Assembly (NCBI GenBank): GCA_041396045.1
Contig: JAWKZI010000008.1
Span: forward strand, 65,049-129,048
Length of the DNA stretch: 64,000 nt
Direction of reading: 5' to 3'
From: SHZI01 sp041396045
GTDB taxonomy: Bacteria > Pseudomonadota > Gammaproteobacteria > Steroidobacterales > GCA-2729495
In this document: positions 62,539 through 64,000 of the stretch, piece by piece
Position numbering within the stretch: the first letter of the stretch is position 1
Layout of the letters: each line of letters begins with the position of its first letter
Notes under the pieces: model-generated
The model's database searches: none
Seen by the model: only the letters and a program-made list of their open reading frames with translations
What the model was told of the DNA's origin: nothing
Translations under genes and position numbers: made by a program

Positions 62539-64000
62539 ATGGCGCCACGCAGTTCCAGACAAACAGTAAACCGGCCCGCTGGCAACATCGCCGGCGGTCG
62601 CCCGGCGGATGGCAATCCCGGGCTAAGCGGCATGGCGCTGTATCTGCCGCGCTACAGGGTCGACCTCGAACAATGGTGCGCCTGGACAGGCTCTGACTGG
62701 CGCAAGATCAAAAATGTGGTCGGCTCAGGCTTCCGCATGCTCGGCCCACGCCAAAGTGTCTACACGATGGCGGCCAATGCGCTGCTACGGCTGATTCGCA
62801 ACTACAACGTCGACCCTGGCCGTATCCGCTACCTCGCTCTGGGTACAGAGTCGAGCACCGACAATTCTGCCGGGGCAATCATCGTCAAGGGCATGGTTGA
62901 TGGCGCGCTGCGCACGCTGGGCCTGCCACCGATTGCCCGCAACTGCGAAGTGCCCGAGTTCAAGCATGCGTGTCTCGGGGGTATCTATGCCTTGAAAGGC
63001 GCCGTGCGTTTCCTGAATACCGACGGGGACGACGGTGTCGCCGTGGTTGTCTGTACGGACAAGGCACTTTACGAACTCGGCAGCAGCGGCGAACCCACCC
63101 AGGGAGCCGGAGCCGTCGCCATGCTGATCGAAACAACCCCTGCGCTGGCCAGCATCGAACTCCGCCATGCCGGTTCAGCGTCCGAATACCGGGGAATCGA
63201 CTTTCGCAAACCCCTTACCGGCCGGCTCAACGGTCACGCACACTCGCTGGAAATTCCTGTTTACAACGGGCGTTACTCGACCAACTGCTACATCGACGAA
63301 GTACGCCAGGCACTGGATGAGCTGTATCGGCGGCGGAAGCTTGGTCCCGCTGACTATTTGCGCAGCGTGGAAGCGGTCTTCATGCATCGCCCCTATGCAC
63401 GCATGCCCGAAACCGGTTTTGGCGTTGCATGGTTGTTCGCACTGGCTCAGGGCGGTGCTGCCGATCATGAAGAACTGGCGAGGTACTGTCAGGGCGCTGG
63501 CGTTCTTCTCGCCGACGTTCTGGCCGAGATGCGCGCCGAGCCGGCCCTGAATGTTCTGGCCGTCAGTGATCGCATCCAGGACGAGATCTTTCCACTGACG
63601 ATGGCTGTGCTGAAGGTATTTCGAAAGAGCGAGACTTTTGCAACCGAGGTCCACAGCAAAATGACTCTGGGAGCTGCGTGGATGCGGGAGGTAGGCAACC
63701 TTTATACGGGCGCACTCCCCGCCTGGCTCGCGGCTGGACTCGCCGATGCCGAAGAGCGCGGCCAGGCGCTGGCGGACCAGGAACTACTGGCCATCGGCTA
63801 CGGCAGTGGCAATGCGGCCGACGCCATCCCGCTGACAGTCGTTCCGGGCTGGGAAAAGGCCGCAAAGCGGATTCGGCTGGTTGAAGCCCTGCATCCGGCC
63901 ATCGATATCACGGCTGATCAATACCTGGCTCTGCGCGACGGCGTCGAGCCTGTCGGCCTGAACGTCACGCCCGAATCAGAGTTCGTTATCGAGCGCATCG
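62539..64000 (+). CDS. Hydroxymethylglutaryl-CoA synthase family protein (3'-truncated by window edge)
   Basis: The frame is open from ATG 62539 to the window end, so about 487 residues are visible. It has the thiolase-like fold of HMG-CoA synthase: GLSGMALYLPRYRV at the start, the general acid/base Glu in LGTESSTD (E104), the nucleophile Cys in EFKHACLGG (C145) and the C-terminal His-region around VFMHRPYARMPETGF. True HMG-CoA synthases are about 390-520 residues. The enzyme condenses acetyl-CoA with acetoacetyl-CoA; in gammaproteobacteria it may serve mevalonate or polyketide beta-branching routes. The next gene is not visible. Confidence 0.85.
   Translation, partial: MAPRSSRQTVNRPAGNIAGGRPADGNPGLSGMALYLPRYRVDLEQWCAWTGSDWRKIKNVVGSGFRMLGPRQSVYTMAANALLRLIRNYNVDPGRIRYLALGTESSTDNSAGAIIVKGMVDGALRTLGLPPIARNCEVPEFKHACLGGIYALKGAVRFLNTDGDDGVAVVVCTDKALYELGSSGEPTQGAGAVAMLIETTPALASIELRHAGSASEYRGIDFRKPLTGRLNGHAHSLEIPVYNGRYSTNCYIDEVRQALDELYRRRKLGPADYLRSVEAVFMHRPYARMPETGFGVAWLFALAQGGAADHEELARYCQGAGVLLADVLAEMRAEPALNVLAVSDRIQDEIFPLTMAVLKVFRKSETFATEVHSKMTLGAAWMREVGNLYTGALPAWLAAGLADAEERGQALADQELLAIGYGSGNAADAIPLTVVPGWEKAAKRIRLVEALHPAIDITADQYLALRDGVEPVGLNVTPESEFVIERI

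Overview
The window looks like a chromosomal segment of a free-living, high-GC gammaproteobacterium, facultatively anaerobic and exposed to nitrogen oxides. The class is supported by gene order. trxA-rho is divergent from a DEAD-box helicase gene (rhlB). prmA, a zinc-ribbon DUF3426 gene, fis, purH and purD run in line. cutA-dsbD-tlpA leads into aroQ-accB-accC. A PEP-CTERM protein and a CIRCE-type operator before groES-groEL point to a lineage near Xanthomonadales/Chromatiales/Steroidobacterales/Woeseiales rather than enterics; the exact family cannot be fixed from sequence alone. Several genes carry isolated one-base indels (dsbD, cysQ, the large acyl-CoA dehydrogenase, one unknown gene), which fits residual assembly or read errors better than decay.

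Region 1 (1-12 kb) is the accessory and most interesting part. It holds a 7Fe ferredoxin and two YwqK/MORN-like repeat proteins. An 804-residue qNOR-family protein follows. Its residues match the nitric oxide dismutase (NOD) clade rather than true NO reductases: quinol-site residues are missing, one FeB histidine is Asn, and a conserved Glu is Gln. A near-perfect FNR box precedes it. Beside it, on the other strand, are an FNR regulator, a di-iron Fe-S repair protein (RIC/YtfE) and three O2-consuming enzymes: UbiM, a nitronate monooxygenase and a PhyH-type dioxygenase. A divergent two-gene operon of unknown multi-pass membrane proteins, with an FNR-like box in its promoter, and a cytochrome b561 complete the set.

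Region 2 (12-28 kb) is core: a 5'-truncated SDR, a PEP-CTERM protein, groEL/groES, cutA, dsbD (duplicated N-terminal domain), a TlpA-like thioredoxin, aroQ, accB, accC, prmA, a DUF3426 protein, fis, purH and purD. Region 3 (28-38.8 kb) is a run of small genes: DUF167, a pyrimidine-dimer glycosylase, a tautomerase, VOC proteins, a patatin, a subtilase with a divergent ECF sigma/anti-sigma pair, GNAT, tam and small membrane proteins. Region 4 (38.8-46 kb) has rho, trxA, rhlB, yrfG, cysQ, a YdcH-like gene, about 950 bp of non-coding DNA with a strong terminator and two large palindromic elements, and glk. Region 5 (46-64 kb) has an alkyltransferase-like protein, quinone and ferredoxin reductases, gshA, a YheT hydrolase, an unusual receiver/membrane protein beside a PAS-AGDEF-EAL protein, mdh, a FadE-type dehydrogenase, a DUF4399 lipoprotein and the start of an HMG-CoA-synthase-like gene.

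Working model for region 1 (inference): when oxygen falls, FNR induces the NOD. NO is then dismutated to N2 and O2, or at least detoxified; RIC repairs nitrosative damage, and the O2 formed could serve the neighbouring oxygenases. No tRNA, rRNA, CRISPR array, prophage or insertion sequence was recognised.
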